Of a stretch of 15,929 bases of DNA, positions 15,267-15,929 are shown one piece after another (positions within the stretch are counted from its first letter, which is position 1; every line of letters starts with the position of its first letter). The position numbers were made by a program, and so were the translations under genes. The stretch lies in assembly GCA_964438515.1 (NCBI GenBank), contig CAYTLK010000085.1, positions 1-15,929 on the forward strand. Reading direction: 5' to 3'. Under the pieces are notes generated by a model that saw nothing but the letters and a program-made list of their open reading frames with translations, was not told where the DNA came from and did no database searches. Source of the DNA: RGIG3701 sp964438515 (lineage in GTDB: Bacteria; Planctomycetota; Planctomycetia; Pirellulales; Thermoguttaceae).

Positions 15267-15677
15267 TCTGGAGTGCGGGAGCTTGCTCCCGCTTTTAGAA
15301 AGAAATCGACTGCTTCCTGTCGATTTTGTGCGCTGATTGGAACCTTGACGGGAGAAAACTCCCTGAATGATTTACAAAAGATTCCATTCGTATAATTTTC
15401 TATCCTCTCTGAAAATTTTCCCCCGCAAGCGGGGAGAATGGGTACGGAGCGTTGCTCCGTAAAACGTTCCGTCGCATTCGCGTCTTGCTTCGGGGCGGCG
15501 TCCCGCCTCGCCGCCAATACATGGAATTTGAAATATTTTATATTGCATTTTAATTTTGCTGGGGGCGCTGCCCCCAGACCCCCGGTTCATTCTGGTCTGT
15601 TTACTTTCGCTGCGCTTTGCAGTCTGCCCGGCCGTTCGTCCCTCACTGGCCTTGGGCCGTCTGCGTCGCTACGCTCC
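15267..15677. repeat. Non-coding stretch with a cluster of GC-rich palindromes
   Basis: I see no gene in these 411 bases between mcsB (+) and the FGE-like gene (-). Instead there are hairpins one after another: terminators at 15275-15326, CCCCGC-AA-GCGGGG at 15421-15434, TACGGAGC-GTT-GCTCCGTA at 15443-15461, and CTGGGGGC-GCT-GCCCCCAG at 15559-15577 followed by ACCCCCGG. The last resembles a G/C-rich palindrome I have seen scattered through many bacterial genomes. The part 15590-15677 is GC-rich and directly follows, on the - strand, the end of the FGE-like gene. Confidence 0.7.
15275..15326 (+). terminator. Tandem terminators of the mcsA-mcsB operon
   Basis: GCGGGAG (15275-15281) pairs with CTCCCGC (15286-15292) around CTTG and is followed by TTTT. 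A second hairpin, AAATCGAC (15303-15310) with GTCGATTT (15319-15326), follows at once. The first lies nine bases after the mcsB stop codon. The first stem also resembles repeat-type palindromes. Confidence 0.75.
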
Positions 15678-15929
15678 TTACTTACCCTCTGGAACTAGAA
15701 GGCAGCGGAGCCCCAAGCAGTTGAGCCGACTGCCCGGCGAATCATAGCCCCGGATCGCCGAACGGCAGCCCCGCGCACCGCCGTTCCAACCGCCGCCGCG
15801 ATTCACGCGGTAGGAGCCGGTGTCTGGGCCTGTCGTGTCGCTCGCTGGCGACGCAGAGTAATAATCACTGTCGTACCAGTCCGAACACCATTCCCAGACG
15901 TTTCCATGCATGTCGTACAAGCCCCAAGC
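15678..15929 (-). CDS. FGE-sulfatase/C-type-lectin-fold protein, C-terminal part; candidate DGR target
   Basis: The frame runs off the right edge; the last 83 residues are present. AWGLYDMHGNVWEWCSDWY at the edge is the signature of the formylglycine-generating enzyme (SUMF1, PF03781) superfamily, followed by GSYRVNRGGGW and CRSAIR, then LGLRCLLVPEGK and TAA at 15680-15678. In true FGE two C-terminal cysteines oxidise a sulfatase Cys to formylglycine, but many bacterial members are binding proteins with the same fold. The segment 15705-15791 has the codon pattern of a diversity-generating retroelement variable region: codons that would be Asn or Ser in relatives (N-G-G, G, I, G-Y-D, G-S, L-N-C) all end in C or T, while the intervening codons mostly end in G and contain no A. 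A lectin-like surface binding protein is therefore as likely as an enzyme. Start, signal peptide and upstream domains are not in the window. Confidence 0.88.
   Translation of the reverse strand, partial: AWGLYDMHGNVWEWCSDWYDSDYYSASPASDTTGPDTGSYRVNRGGGWNGGARGCRSAIRGYDSPGSRLNCLGLRCLLVPEGK
15705..15791 (-). other. Candidate DGR variable region
   Basis: Read on the - strand, about 13 codons (N15785, G15782, G15779, G15770, I15755, G15749, Y15746, D15743, G15734, S15731, L15725, N15722, C15719; positions are first bases) are each derivable from AAC or AAT by changing only adenines, since all keep C or T as third base. GGT at 15791-15789 (Gly, where relatives have Ser in RGGSW) is derivable from AGT by one A change. 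The other codons (CGG, GCG, TCG, CCG, TTG, GGG and similar) contain no adenine. No matching template repeat is visible in the window. Confidence 0.6.

Noticed and set aside
1..15929. tRNA, rRNA, CRISPR arrays, insertion sequences, reverse transcriptase
   Set aside because: I looked on both strands and saw no cloverleaf-like sequence, no regularly spaced direct repeats, no transposase motifs and no YADD-type reverse transcriptase motif in the listed frames.

Overview
The window looks like part of a planctomycete-type genome (PVC group, perhaps a gut or rumen Pirellulales/Thermoguttaceae relative). I infer this from three things: an exported protein with a C-terminal domain I associate with Pirellulales hypothetical proteins, a PEP-CTERM surface protein built of LamG and autotransporter-type beta-strand repeats, and a two-gene mcsA-mcsB operon. 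The phylum is inferred from family knowledge and was not tested by any search. Base composition is moderate, with AT-rich, promoter-bearing intergenic regions.

Layout. 1-223 (+): 3' end of a Cys/Gly/His-rich repeat protein with a strong terminator after it. 321-1484 (-): rpmB (L28) followed by a SAM hydroxide adenosyltransferase. 1485-1815: AT-rich intergenic region with a perfect 16-bp inverted repeat and a near-consensus promoter. 1816-3898 (+): an exported alpha/beta-hydrolase-fold protein that has lost its nucleophile serine, then a two-TM membrane protein. 3986-4081: a dispersed-type inverted repeat, one arm of which forms the C-terminus of the next gene. 4030-5004 (-): exported ComEC-like metallo-beta-lactamase-fold protein. 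5237-7997 (+): guaB, overlapped by a gene for a long exported low-complexity protein. A run of ten C lies exactly in the spacer of the best guaB promoter candidate.

8327-8808 is the wreck of an autotransporter-like gene: the signal peptide and the end of the beta-barrel survive in different frames. 8871-10151 (+) is a secreted CE7 acetyl-esterase. 10252-13412 (-) is one large LamG/PATR/PEP-CTERM surface protein broken by a single frameshift near 12310-12315. Divergent promoters at 13473-13623 serve this gene and the mcsA-mcsB (protein-arginine kinase) operon, 13681-15266 (+). 15267-15677 carries no gene but a cluster of GC-rich hairpins, including palindromes of dispersed-repeat type.

The right edge (15678-15929, -) is the C-terminus of a formylglycine-generating-enzyme/C-type-lectin-fold protein. 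Its last ~30 codons show the adenine pattern expected of a diversity-generating retroelement (DGR) variable region: every adenine between 15705 and 15791 (coding strand) lies in a codon derivable from AAY or AGT, while intervening codons carry none. This is the most interesting signal in the window. No reverse transcriptase or template repeat is visible here, so the retroelement itself would have to lie outside.

Functionally the window mixes housekeeping genes (rpmB, guaB, mcsAB, SAM hydrolase) with cell-surface genes that are decaying or potentially variable (autotransporter remnant, frameshifted PEP-CTERM protein, candidate DGR target).
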